In this document: positions 53,340 through 63,860 of the stretch, piece by piece
Position numbering within the stretch: the stretch's first letter is position 1
Layout: every line of letters starts with the position of its first letter
Assembly: GCA_014773175.1 (NCBI GenBank)
Contig: VXCM01000974.1
Span: 1 to 64,000 of the forward strand
DNA from: Lucifuga dentata
Taxonomy: Eukaryota > Chordata > Actinopteri > Ophidiiformes > Bythitidae
Direction of reading: 5' to 3'
DNA: 64,000 nt
Program-made: the position numbers and the translations under genes
The notes under the pieces: generated by a model
Database searches by the model: none
Told to the model about the DNA's origin: nothing
The model's input: only the letters and a program-made list of their open reading frames with translations

Positions 53340-55380
53340 CACCCTAATATCTTCATATCAGCATACAGGTGCAACCTAATTCCCATTGATCTTATCAATA
53401 CTAAAGTCTGATATCTCCACTTCTACAGTTTCATGCAGAGATTATTTACTCAAGATAGCTTCAGGTTAATTATTTTAAGTGCATACTTAGGGTAATGAAT
53501 AATTGAGAAGTGGACAAGTTTTCTTTTCCTTTTGCTAAGCTTAGTGCGTGCTGATTATTTGTAGCCAAGTCAAGTTTATTTGTATAGCCCAGTATTACAT
53601 ACCAATGTCTCAAAGGGCTTTACAGACCCACACATTATCGGTTCCCGACCCAACCCAAGCTCTCTAAGAAGACAAGGAAAAACTCCCTAAAAACCTTATT
53701 GTATAAGGAAAATGGAAGAANCAAGCTCTCTAAGAAGACAAGGAAAAACTCCCTAAAAACCTTATTGTATAAGGAAAATGGAAGAAAACTCAGGAGAGGC
53801 TATTCAAAGAGAGATTCACTCTCCTTAAACAACCAGGTGGAAGTAAACCAGGTGCACCGGGTGTGCAATAGGAGCTGCAACTGTAGAAACAAGTAAATTA
53901 CAAAGATCAAAACAAGGAAATACTAAAGAATAATATGAACAGCAAATAAGCAATGATCCAGTGTCAGTTTAGTCAATATGAAATTAACGTTATGATGACT
54001 AGCCCAGTTTAGGAGACCTGTCTGTTTTGATTACTCTTGTGCAAACAAATAAATAGGTTTTAATAGAACAATACAATTTAATATGAATGTAATAATTTAA
54101 TTGAACAAATTGCCATATATCTGCATCATTTTCTTAATAAATGAACCATAATTGGATGTGGCAGCCTTCCTGATGACAACGCCTTTGGTTAGATGAAGGT
54201 AAAATTGTAATTTATTTTGTATGGAAAGGACAGGTGAATAAGGAAAAGTGACTACAACAAGGAAAGGATTCCACTGGTTAATTTGTTATTCACTTTGCTA
54301 TAATGAATGAGAATAATTAAGCATACTGGTAGAAATGATCAGTTTAAAGTGTTTATTTTGATTATATAAAATGGGTAAAAATTAGAAGGGAAAATCCAAA
54401 AATAGAAAAAACCTTGAAGTCGTATAATAACAATAGTATTGTTGCATTGCAAACTGAGAAATACTATTACATTTATCTCTTTACTTGCTGTTACTGGAAG
54501 TTTATTCTGAGCTGTTCTCACCACTAGATTACCTAATTTATTGTAAACTACTATGGAAAGTGTCTTCTTGGAACAGAAAGCACAACTTGTGGATGAGAAT
54601 GGGAAATAATCAGTCAAAACTAATTTTTATTGAAGTGAAAAATCAGTTTTAACAAAGTGCAAACAATGAGCCTCTAAATATTGTATAATACTATACCTGG
54701 TGTGGTTGCTGTGGTTACTGTAATACCAGCAAGAAACTACTTTGGCAGCCAGCTTTAAATCCCCTGCTTTTAACAACATTATAATTAAGTATTGACAAAC
54801 CGACCAGTTTTTCCTCACCTGATCACCATGTTGCAGTTGGCACACATGGGAGTGCGAGTTCCAGCAGGGATGTGTTCTGCCATCTGGACCAGGGAGTCCT
54901 CATCTTTAGGATGGGGTTGGGGTACAGGTCGGGCTGGGACAGGACCCCTTGGGATGCTGGGAGTACCATTACCCTTCATACCAAAAGATGGGGTGATCAA
55001 ACCGGTCTGTGGACCTTGACCTGTAAAAGCAGCCAAAGAGTTACAACTGTGGCCTCCCTGAAGGTGTGTGTGTATGTGTGTGTGTTTCAGTGTGTCTCTT
55101 CCAGGTGTATAAGTTATTTGACCTCTACCCTCTTGTCTATACACCCAGCAGGTGTCATCGCACTGCACACAACTGGTTAGTTACTCTTGTCACAATCATG
55201 GATTCAAAACGTCACCCTCACCACATGTAGAATGTTTCACTCCACAGCTGACACATTCCTATGGTACATGTGCATGCATATACATAACCAAACTCACACA
55301 CACAGACCACTGACATATTTCCTATAGCTAAAATCCAGACACCTGGCTAAACATGTAGCTTGGCCTTTGATCTGCATACC

Positions 55381-55438
<58 letters not shown>

Positions 55439-58400
55439 TGTTTAAATGGCAGTGTTTGGGCTTGAGTGGGTCTGGATTTATATTTGATACTAGGTATTGT
55501 AGGCGGTCCATTTTAATCGACATAATAACAAACAGAGGCCTGAAGTTGAACTGAGTTTAATATGCCAAAATGGAGGACAGAATGCTGTCTTGGCCTAAAA
55601 CCAATGTTTAAAATACCATAGCTATGAATACTTACTCACTACAAGATTTAGATGTCTTCAAAGAGAGAAGGAGTAATTTGCGAGATGTGTGCACTTCATA
55701 AAGTCGTATGTTGAAAGCCGTGGCTGCTGAAGGAATGGACAACAGAAGTGAAGGATGTCGATGAGTGTGTTATTGTGTGTCTTTTCAGATTTTAACAAAG
55801 TGCTAGTATTTTTTTGTACAATAGGCATTTGCAACAAGCCAATTGCTGAATGCCTGACGTCTTCAGCTGCAGGTCAGGATTCAATATGGCTCAGGAACTT
55901 ATTGCTGCTGTGGAAATATATGAGTAGTAGTATACTTTCGTGAGCTTGGGTCCCCAGATGAGTGACTACATTTGTGATTTTTGTTGAGTGGCATTTACAT
56001 TGGGCAGAGAGCTGGGGGAGAAGAGAAAGTTTGAGTTTTAAGACTAACACGAGATGCAGTTGGAACATGGACGGACTTTTGTTACCATGCAAATAAACAG
56101 ACAGATATTCTCTTTATGTACAACTAAAACTAGAAAAGAACTAGAAAGTCACTCATTAGAGAGCATACCTCTACCATAGCCAAACAAGGCCAACAAAATT
56201 TGTCCTGATAATATGCTGGCCTAAAAAGAAAGAAACATTCAGATGCTAACCATTGAGCTACAGTGGCACCATGCATAGAATGGATTACAATATTATAAGA
56301 CATAATTGCTTTATCTGTCATGAGAAACTGTAACATTTGAAATTTATCCAGATTTGGACCAAATTGCACCTATTGATAGTCTGTCATGATTTTGTTAATT
56401 GACATTGGTGTATTACTTTAGAAAAAAATGACCAAAAAAATGGGAAAATGTCCTATCTTGCAATGTTAAGAAATTGTTAAAAAAAAAAAAAAANTTAAAA
56501 AAAAAAAAAAGAAGAAGAAGAAGAAAGAAAGAAAGAAAGACAAAAGAAATCTGGTTCCGCCCCTCGATCCAGATCCATCCCAAAATGTAATGGATTCTTC
56601 TCTGAGCCATGCCCCATCAAGTTCCACCAAAAGTGTTAAATAACTTTTTGAGTAATCCTGGTAGCTAGCTAGCTAACTAACTAACTAACTCGCTCGCTCA
56701 CTAATAACCAATAGACATACAATTAGTAAGACTCTGGCTGGCTACAGACTAAGCAGGGGTTTTATACTGCAGCTCTGTGACTTGCCTTTAAAACTTCATA
56801 ACTCCCGACAGGTCCCTTCAGTAAATATTATCTGTCTGACAGAGTAGCACTCTGCTGCACATGTGACTGAGCAAGGCACCACAGGCAGAGAGAGGCCTTC
56901 TTGCCCACTTAATGGGCTTCCACAGAGGAAAAAGACAAGAAAAGAAAAAGTCTGCAATAACCTATTTCACAACATAAGTCATGCTTCAACCACAGAAAAT
57001 AAGCCTCTTTCCTCTTTCTAACTGGCTGCAACAACATTCAATCCAACAGCAGTAAATCAGTTTTACACATGGAACCAAACATTAATGTATGGGAGAAAGC
57101 CACCTTTTAACTGCACAGGGGAATGCATTAATCAATCAAAATACATACAAAAAAGATTTTGTTCATTTCCTGAACAAGGGTTTATTTTTAGGAATCTTTT
57201 TAGGGGGAAATCTACATTTCAGGTATGCATGCATTCCCCGTGACCTATGCTAAGAAAACAGTTCATGTACCTTAGTCTGATTATATTCCACTTGTTAATT
57301 TACTACAAAAATACCACAACATGCTTATGGTAAAAGTTCCTCACACATAAGCATACAGAAATACTTTTGTTGGATTTGACAGTTTAGAATTTAAGCAGTA
57401 ATGAAGTATTCCACAGTGAACAAAATACATTTCTTTCACTGAAGCCCATGTATTATGTTTTACAACGTATTTTTACAATGTGTTCTCAAAGGGGAATTAA
57501 AAGAGAAATGCCAATTTTGGCTTGTTCCCAGATTCATAAATCATTATTTTACACATGGTGGGAAAAAACACAATAGGCAGTATAATTAACTAAATACTGA
57601 CTAGCTCATATTTTCTTCTGTAAATGTTGTTCATTATCATTTTAACAGTGGCGGGCAGTCAGGGCCAGCAAAGCCTTCTCTGCTGGCCTAGAGATTGTCA
57701 GAATCATCAAATTATGTTTTTATAATTTAATATATATTTTAATTAGTGCTATTTGTATTTTATAAAGTTTGTTCCCATCAGTTTTGTTATTAACGTCATT
57801 TCATCGCATTTCATCGCTTTTCATCCCTCAGTTGCGCTGCTTCAAAGTGCTTCCTGATTTTTTATATATTTTTTAAACTCACCACGCCTTTAAACCAGCT
57901 GATCAAGTAACCCAACACCATAACCATGAGTTATGAGAAAANCTCACCACGCCTTTAAACCAGCTGATCAAGTAACCCAACACCATAACCATGAGTTATG
58001 AGAAAAGCGTATTGATCTTCGTGTGACGTAGCCTATGAAGCATATCAAGTTTTATTCATAGGTTATTAATTTATCTTTATGTATTTCTACAGCACAAAAT
58101 AATTTTTATGAGTCATAATGCCAAGATATCATAATTGTATAATTTTATCAGGATATTAGGAAATTTTCCTGAAAAAAACTGTTCCCCCACAGCCGATATT
58201 AACCTGGTGTGTATTTACTTTAGCAGGTAATGTGAAAGTAAAACAAAGACACAAGACCTTGTTCAAGCGCACGCACACACACGCGCACATGCACACGCAC
58301 ACACACACACACACATTGTGCTTACCCTGGGTTGTTGCAGGTCCTTTGATCATGGTCTTGACAACAGCAGACTCATGGCTGCTAAGTTCAGGCTCCTCTC

Positions 58401-61400
58401 CCTCCTGACTGTTCAGATGGACATGATGGACACATTAGTTCCCCTCCATACAAAACTCCATTTGTGAACTCCACTTGCACTGCTTTTATGGAAAAGTATA
58501 TTACAAAACTCCAATTCCAAGCAGGACNCCCAAAAAAAAAAGGTAAAGAAAATAATGTATAATTTTCAAACCTCCTGTCAAATTAAGACAGATTCCAGAC
58601 CACCTACCTGCTGACAGAGCAGAGACAAATATGGTACCAACCAAAATACTGTCTGCAGCTGCAACCCAAACAGTACAGTATGCAGCTTTACAGCTACTTC
58701 CTACTTCTCACCACAGTATGCACAGAAATGTTGCCCATGTGCCACTTTCACAGCAGAACAGAGTCCAGACCACCTGCATAATGATGGATATGAGACAAGT
58801 TGTTTTTTGCACAATGCTAATAATACAGGACATCTATTTAAAACCAGTGCCAGCAGATCAGGTTTTAAATGACTTTAATCAAGATTAATTGACCTCTGTG
58901 AAGTAAAATTTAATAAGCAAAAGTGCCCAGTCCAGATTGTAGTACAGTGCAAGCTTTGATCACATTCATTTCACTCCATCCAGTTAATAATATAATACAA
59001 AATATATAAAGCAAACTTATGCTGGTATAAGATCATGCAAACTCTGCTGCTACTAATACTAAGACACACTAGAAATGTGTCTGTGGCCAAACACAATCTA
59101 GTATCAAGCGATGTTCAGATGTGGTGACAAGTACTATGGTAGTCTAGATCCAAAAGCAGCAATATGGCATTATTTTATGGCTAATGTTTAACAAGCAGAT
59201 ATTTGAGGCAACATATTTTGTCTTAGGGCAACAGATTCTTTTTGAGAGTCATACATTTTTTCTGGGGTCAACACATTCTTGTTCAGGACAAAACATCCTG
59301 TCTCAAGACAAACGTCCTCATGAGGAAACATTCTCTCAACTACATCAAAACATACTGTCATTGGGCCAAAACACCATTCCACATCTTCTTTAATGGCAAG
59401 AGACATTTTTCTTGGGCATTATGTTTTCTGTGTCAAGGAATATTTGTGAGGGATTTTGTTTAGAAAGCAAAAGTGAAGTAAAGTTAAGTGAAAGTTTAAT
59501 TACTTAGGATTGCACTGATAATTTACAATGTGCCAATAAACAACTAAAATACATAATTCAGCTGATCACTGTTTTAATTTAAAAATAAATTAATAAAGAT
59601 ATTATAATGTTTTGATCAGGACAACAGTCAATGTGCTGTAAGAGCTATTTATTTAAACTTCAAATTTTTTTCACATTATGAAAGAAAAATGTGAAAGGTG
59701 AGAATTTCATTCTTACTTTGGACTATCAACAACATATCATAGAATGCTTTATGCCCAAACCCAAAGAAAGCTTTAAAACATATTTCTCTTGTATGGCAAC
59801 ACATTTTCTGGTTCATTCCATCTTGTAGGCATCCATGCAGGATGCTTAGAGATGCCAGAGCTCCATCTACCATTATGGAAGGGAATAAAATGTCTTTACT
59901 CTTCAATCAAACAGCACCCTGAGGCCTCAACCATCTCCACTGCCTTTTAAAATGATGCAAAATGAATGACCTCTCTATGAGTAACAGTGTTTGTGTGTTT
60001 TCATGACTGCCAGCTTAGGAACTTGGGTGGGCCAACAATCTCTCTCTCTAGACATATTACAACTATAATGCATAGTTGTACCCGATGCCAACAGTTGGAT
60101 CACTGCTGTTGCCCCCCTGTGACTGGTTGTTAGGAGACTCATGGGAGACAAGTGTTATGGCAACTGTAGTCATGGTTACAATGAGTTGTGCCTGTATGTT
60201 AATATTAAAAAAAAGAGAAAAGGAGTGAGAGAGACAGAGTCTGAGAGGTGAACAGCCAGGCAGAGAGAGAGAGAGACAGAGAGGAAGAGTGATAGAGGAA
60301 GAATGTAGCACTTGTGTGTGTGTGCTGGCTTCACCTCAGTGGATGCTCTGTGTTCTCAGTGGCCCTCCCTGCCTCCATGTCTGCACATTTCATCTGAACA
60401 CTGAGGACATCCATAACATCAAATGGTCCCTACCGAGCAGGGGGTTCACTAGGTTCATTCCACCACCAGCACTGCCTCCAGATTCATTTATTGAAACTTT
60501 CTTAAAGCGTAGAGTGCTTATCCATGTCACACTTGAAAAATGGACTGCATTTAAAATCCCTGCCACACCTTCATGTCTGAAAAAGTTAGACATGGAATGT
60601 GGATCAAATTTACAGACTCACATGGAGAGGGGAGGGGAGGAGAGGAGAGGAGAGGACAGGAGAGGAGAGGAGACTTTACCTAAACACATAGACAGCATTG
60701 ACGGGAGAAGAAAACAGAGGGTCTCCCTCTTCTGTGACTGATTGATGCCAAGAAACCCTTTAGTGTGAGAAGAGAGATATTAAAGCAATAGAGAAAAATG
60801 GTTTCTAAACTGATTTGATCACATTCATGTAACATTTTTGTTACTGTCAAATCCAAAGCAGTCACATTCTGAAAAGGATAAAAGGTTAGAAAGAGCCTCC
60901 AGAGTATCCAGACTGTTAGAAACAAACAGTATTATGACACAAATTGTGATAAATGTGCATAGTGGACTGTTGTATTAGCATTGATTCCAGCTAATCAGCC
61001 TGTAGCCAGTATAGACCTAATCTAGCTACTCTCTGAAGAAACTGTCAAGGCCGCAGGACATCTCTCTTCATTCTCATTATCAGCTTATCATTTTGCACAG
61101 TGTGTCTAAAGAAGAGTGAATGGATATGGTGCACAGTGACTTCCAGATACAGCCAGAGACAAAACTGGTGAGTTCAGGCAGTAGGCTGGCAGTGCCAAGC
61201 TGCATTTAACTGCTGAGGATGACTTTGCATAGAGAAACAGCACCTACATAAGGAGTGTAAAAATGCAGTAATGCATTTTGATATATCTCTTTGAATATGA
61301 AAACTCAGCTGCATAAATGTTTCATTTTAGTTTAATAAATTATTTTAGTATTTAATAAAGTATACATTGAAAAAATTTCAGACAATGTTGTGTTGAAGTG

Positions 61401-63860
61401 TATGGCACTGCTTGAAAATGAATGAGAATGTAAAACTTGATGTGTTGTTTTTTAGTGTCTACGCACAACTGTGAGTTTTATAGTCATTTGTATATGCTGT
61501 ATAAGTTTAAAATACTTCCAAATCGTGTTAAAGTAAATGAATCGAATTGAATCATGGTGAAATTGTGAGCTATCATGATGAATTGAATCATGTCTTCAAG
61601 AATCATAATCATAGTCAGAAATTTACATGGTCTGAATCATTTAGATCAGATTGAAACCACATAATGTAATGCATTTTTCTTGCCCCAATTTTGTAAGATA
61701 ATTTTTACTTGCTTGTAATTATATGCATGTGTAATGAGTCAAATTTATCAAATGTATTTAATTCAATTATTTACACTAATTTTGGATTTGCTTCACAAGT
61801 CCCCCGTTTAACTTTGCTCTCTTTGATTGGCTGAGATTTGTAGAAACAGTTAAATTTCTAAGCAGATGTAATATTCTTGTAGGGTAGTACCTGAATGTAA
61901 TGTAAATAAGTAAACATGTAAATTAGATAAAGTAATTGATTAAATATGCAAATGAGAGGTAAATTATGAAGCTAATTAGCTAAACTAAATTTGTTACTTT
62001 CTCTGGATTGAAACCTGAAAGAGCAGATGACATCAGCATTTTAACTTATTCAACAGGTCCTGCACAGGAAAAGAAACACCTCATCATCATCAAGATAGCC
62101 ATTAAGCTTTGCAACATTAAAGAGTATAGTGCTATCTATTCACATTATGTAGGTGAACAAGCTAACAACATTCATTTACATTACCTATGGTGGTAATTGG
62201 GAAACAACAGTTGACAATTAGAGCAGGAAATTAGATGTTCCCCAGTCCATCATTCATTAGAACCAATTACAGCATCGCTCGTTAATATTCTCCACCAATC
62301 AGGTAATTACTGGGGAACTTAACTGTATTCTGGAAGACTGTGATTGGCTGATTAATGGAATACCTTGCCAATTTGATTCAATAGAAGCTGGTTAGAGTGC
62401 TGACCATCTGGATGTGCTGGGCCACATGAACCTTGTTAACTGAAGAGGTAATGAAAGAGGAATGGGAGGAAGGAGGGAGAGGAATATATTTGTTTTTATG
62501 TCTTTACTTTGCATTTTCTGCACTACGTTAATATAGGAAGCATTGCTAATGTATTAGTGGCCTTGCTCTGCATCTCTGTTCTTGTTTTCTTTTTGTGTTA
62601 CTTTGTGTGTTCGCCTGTTTTTAGCTTTGAATTCCTAATATAAAGACTTCTTGGAAAAAAGACAAAATGCAGTTCCCCAACGGTTCATATATGTAAAGTA
62701 ACCCCCTTGTGTACTGTAGCTCCAATAAGAACTTGTATTATTTCATAAACATGTTGGTTTGTGTTTGAACAATGAACAAATGTTCCGTCAACATAATTGA
62801 CTGCTGTCCAGCAGCTTTCTCACCACTCAACAGATGGTCTATAATTTAGCACTGTGATATTCTTTGGATCAAATTCAGATCTTACACACTATACCATACA
62901 TTTGTGCACATTCACACATGAATACACACACACAAGCACACACACTTTTCATATTTCACGGATTGAATGTTTACACTCGTGTCCACTAGCCAATGACTGA
63001 TCTCTGTGAGATCCTGCCAAGTTGTTTCATAGTGACCACAGAATGTCATACTTGGTATGACTTGTCTGCACGGAGACACACAGTGTGTACCGTGTCTTTT
63101 GCTGCTGGCATGATCTGAGCAAACATGGCTTTTGATTCTGCTATGAATATCGTGGAAAATGGAGTCAGTGGCTTTTTTTTTCTTTTACAACATGCATAAA
63201 AATAAATACATTTTAAAACATTTTTTAACATTATTAATTGTTACAAAAATAGAATGAGAATTGAATACATTTCCTTCCTCTGGATTCCAACACCATAACA
63301 AACAAATTATATTAAACTATTTACAAATCCTATACCCCATATAAGTTTGCTTCGTTGCTTATCTATTCATGCTATCAAGCTATTGTTGGGTGGTATTATT
63401 GATAAGTTGCATGCATCACAGCAGTTTATATATCCACAATGGATGAGTCTCAGCATATCACACAGTTAGTAAACTAGATAAAGATATTCTAGTCATTCTG
63501 TCAGATGACATATATATATAACAAGCTAAAAACATAACTTTAACACATAATACTTTTGAATAAGAACAAATACATGGAGAGTGCTTGATAAACACTGATT
63601 GTTTTTCATCCTTTGAAAAGACTTCTGAAGCAGTTGAGACAATTTCTAGTGTACTTAAGACACATAAGACCTAGTTATGTTCTGGTCTGTCCTGTCTCTA
63701 CCTCTTGCTGTTGGACAGATGCAGCGCGCTGACACTGCGACGCTTCTTCTTCCTCAAGCATAGTGTTGGAGCTTGAGTGATTGGAGAGATGAGCAAAGCG
63801 TCCAATAAGGACTGAGAGACTGCCTTCCCCAAAGGCTGAGGGAGGCTCTGATAAATTGTG
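48567..63860 (-). CDS. pdlim5: pdlim5-like PDZ-LIM (Enigma family) gene, 3' half
   Basis: Enigma-family proteins are cytoskeletal scaffolds: an N-terminal PDZ domain binds alpha-actinin at Z-discs or actin filaments and three C-terminal LIM domains bind kinases and other partners. The window holds the C-terminal part. Six exons joined in phase by GT-AG introns give a linker, the family motif [13 protein letters not shown] and three consecutive LIM domains ending [13 protein letters not shown]. The third LIM ([20 protein letters not shown]) and the [11 protein letters not shown] ending are closer to PDLIM5 than to LDB3 or PDLIM7 as I recall them. The PDZ exons must lie beyond position 64000. 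The putative bmpr1b starts about 5 kb downstream on the same strand, the order seen in human. Which teleost paralogue (a or b) cannot be decided here. The listed span includes introns; exons are given separately. Confidence 0.9.
48891..49006 (-). CDS. pdlim5: pdlim5 exon: end of LIM2 and most of LIM3
   Basis: This 116-base exon (2 + 38 codons) has acceptor CTCTCTAAAAAG and donor GCT|GTAAGT. It encodes [20 protein letters not shown] and on through [16 protein letters not shown] and HDTC with FVC give the first zinc site of LIM3 and the start of the second. The closest recalled match is PDLIM5, which has [19 protein letters not shown]3 has FIEALGHTWHDTCFIC. The acceptor pyrimidine tract is short and interrupted by adenines, but phase and homology leave no doubt about the exon. 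Confidence 0.95.
49495..49615 (-). CDS. pdlim5: pdlim5 exon: LIM2 core
   Basis: This 121-base exon has acceptor TTTGCAAACAG and donor CAAG|GTGAGT. It encodes [20 protein letters not shown] and then [20 protein letters not shown]. All LIM2 ligands are present: HxxC after the tryptophan, two CxxC-type pairs, then CxxD with the aspartate supplied across the next junction (G|AC). The [10 protein letters not shown] stretch is near-invariant in Enigma-family LIM2. Confidence 0.95.
50640..50960 (+). mobile_element. Old interspersed repeat, copy 1
   Basis: Shares with 56370-56660 the order: T/A run with an N, catcttgtaatg-like block, then diverged versions of ttcctggatcc, ccaaaatctaatgggttctt and ccttgaccca. 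Old fish family, name uncertain. In a pdlim5 intron. Confidence 0.5.
51099..51279 (-). CDS. pdlim5: pdlim5 exon: rest of LIM1 and start of LIM2
   Basis: This 181-base exon (1 + 60 codons) has acceptor TCTCTCCCAG and donor GGG|GTGAGT. It encodes [20 protein letters not shown] and on to the second LIM1 finger, with [12 protein letters not shown] between the domains, then [10 protein letters not shown], the first pair of LIM2. In LIM1 the ligand after the tryptophan-histidine is followed by KDEF, so the usual fourth cysteine is replaced by glutamate, as in mammalian family members (HPEEF). The end phase 0 matches the next exon, which begins with GAG for the E of KILGEV. Confidence 0.95.
51517..52600. 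mobile_element. hAT-like non-autonomous element inside a pdlim5 intron
   Basis: The left end cagggatggacaactggtgg and the right end caaagttgcccatccatg are inverted repeats of each other with mismatches. The flanking 8-mers gttttgaa and gtgtagaa match at 6 of 8. No transposase frame is visible. Two copies of cacattgcgaaag (near 51759 and 52397) hint at a nested or rearranged interior. Confidence 0.6.
53289..53334. repeat. (GT)n microsatellite in pdlim5 intron
   Basis: Uninterrupted run of 23 units. Confidence 0.95.
53565..53885 (+). mobile_element. Common fish interspersed repeat (LINE/SINE-like)
   Basis: The stretch starts aagtcaagtttatttgtata and continues through tcaaagggctttaca and aaggaaaaactccctaaaaa, a combination I know from many fish genomes. 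The family name cannot be given with certainty. About 65 bases are doubled around the N at 53721 (assembly artefact). It lies in the pdlim5 intron before LIM1/LIM2. Confidence 0.6.
53656..53786. other. Assembly join: 65-bp duplication around N (53721)
   Basis: 53656-53720 and 53722-53786 are identical, inside an interspersed repeat. Confidence 0.9.
54819..55020 (-). CDS. pdlim5: pdlim5 exon: linker end and first zinc pair of LIM1
   Basis: This 202-base exon (2 + 66 codons + 2) has acceptor TTTTACAG and donor AG|GTGAGG. It encodes a proline- and glycine-rich linker with a [20 protein letters not shown] stretch, then the family signature [20 protein letters not shown]. The CANC pair supplies the first two zinc ligands of LIM1. 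The split arginine codon is completed by the exon at 51279, giving [13 protein letters not shown]. The AEHIPAG motif is characteristic of the PDLIM5/LDB3/PDLIM7 group and is the strongest family marker in the window. Confidence 0.93.
55384..55437. repeat. (TG)n microsatellite before LIM1 exon
   Basis: 27 units; (CA)n in the pdlim5 transcript, about 360 bases before the acceptor at 55021. A shorter TG tract lies at 55063-55085. Confidence 0.95.
56236..56276 (-). repeat. tRNA-like A-box remnant of a SINE
   Basis: On the minus strand GCCACTGTAGCTCAATGGTT then AGCATCTG resembles a tRNA-derived SINE head. No clear B box follows, so this is a remnant only. Confidence 0.3.
56330..56700 (+). mobile_element. 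Old interspersed repeat, copy 2, with (CTAA)n tail
   Basis: Same family as 50640. It contains gtctgtcatgattttgttaa, tatcttgcaatgttaag, ctcgatccagatccatccca and gagtaatcctg, and ends in a (CTAG/CTAA)n tail at 56667-56691. A single N in the A-run is at 56494. Confidence 0.55.
57649..57830 (+). mobile_element. Partial copy of the 32.6-kb hAT-like element
   Basis: The left end CAGTGGCGGGCAGTCAGGGC and about 180 following bases match the element at 32617 closely, including a shared AT-rich block and ttaacgtcatttcat. No matching right end was found; the copy is cut or internally rearranged after about 57830. It sits in the intron upstream of the pdlim5 LIM1 exon. Confidence 0.65.
57878..58006. other. 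Assembly join: 64-bp duplication around N (57942)
   Basis: 57878-57941 and 57943-58006 are identical. Confidence 0.9.
58270..58316. repeat. (CA)n next to pdlim5 donor
   Basis: CA/GC-CA run; in the pdlim5 transcript it is UG-rich and starts about ten bases after the donor at 58325. Confidence 0.95.
58326..58404 (-). CDS. pdlim5: pdlim5 linker exon before LIM1
   Basis: This 79-base exon encodes [20 protein letters not shown] followed by GPATTQ and one extra base. The donor is CAG-G|GTAAGC. Its last base completes a glycine codon with the first two bases of the exon at 55020, and the frame continues without a break. The acceptor at 58405 (GTCAG) has a weak pyrimidine tract; an alternative AG at 58409 would shift the entry phase. 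The region lies in the variable, disordered linker of the protein, so low conservation is expected. UG-rich sequence begins about ten bases into the following intron. Confidence 0.75.
59200..59440 (+). repeat. Degenerate tandem repeat, unit about 20 bp
   Basis: Loose repeats of a word like caacacattcttgttcagga / caaaacatcctgtctcaaga run for about 240 bases. Frames on both strands stay open as a by-product. It lies in the pdlim5 intron between the alternative last exon and the linker exon. Confidence 0.5.
60063..60191 (-). CDS. pdlim5: Candidate alternative last coding exon of pdlim5 (short isoform without LIM domains)
   Basis: A clear acceptor lies just upstream: a long pyrimidine tract, then AACATACAG. 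After it the frame stays open from phase 0 for 42 codons to a TAG. The peptide begins [20 protein letters not shown] and ends [10 protein letters not shown]. There is no good donor before the stop, so this reads as a terminal exon. ENH/PDLIM5 in mammals has short isoforms that lack the LIM domains through alternative 3' exons, so such an exon is expected between the linker exons and the LIM exons. The phase agrees with the exon ending at 63702. A possible AATAAA on this strand is at 59647-59652. It could also be a chance open frame; no homology search was possible. Confidence 0.45.
   Translation of the reverse strand, partial: AQLIVTMTTVAITLVSHESPNNQSQGGNSSDPTVGIGYNYAL
60624..60673. repeat. 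(GGAGA)n repeat
   Basis: About ten imperfect pentamer units in a pdlim5 intron. Confidence 0.9.
63702..63860 (-). CDS. pdlim5: Probable internal exon upstream of the LIM exons (pdlim5)
   Basis: A 159-base open stretch, phase 0 at both ends, sits between a strong pyrimidine-rich acceptor (ending TACCCAG) and a donor GAG|GTAGAG. It would encode 53 residues, starting [20 protein letters not shown], with a serine- and asparagine-rich middle, an acidic EEEE run and a Q-rich end. This looks like the disordered linker between PDZ and LIM domains. The phase matches both downstream choices, 58404 (phase 0) and 60191 (phase 0). A length divisible by three means it can be skipped without a frameshift. 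I do not recognise the sequence as a known conserved block. All three frames are open over part of it, so the frame is inferred from the splice phases. Confidence 0.5.

Noticed and set aside
58631..58888. 85-codon plus-strand frame, and a possible minus-strand exon ending CAG|GTAGGT at 58611
   Set aside because: Neither gives a recognisable peptide, and the minus-strand version is not needed for a continuous pdlim5 frame.
60289..60741. 150-codon plus-strand frame
   Set aside because: Composition looks random, the end is translated GGAGA repeat, there are no splice-site or homology cues, and it is antisense to pdlim5.
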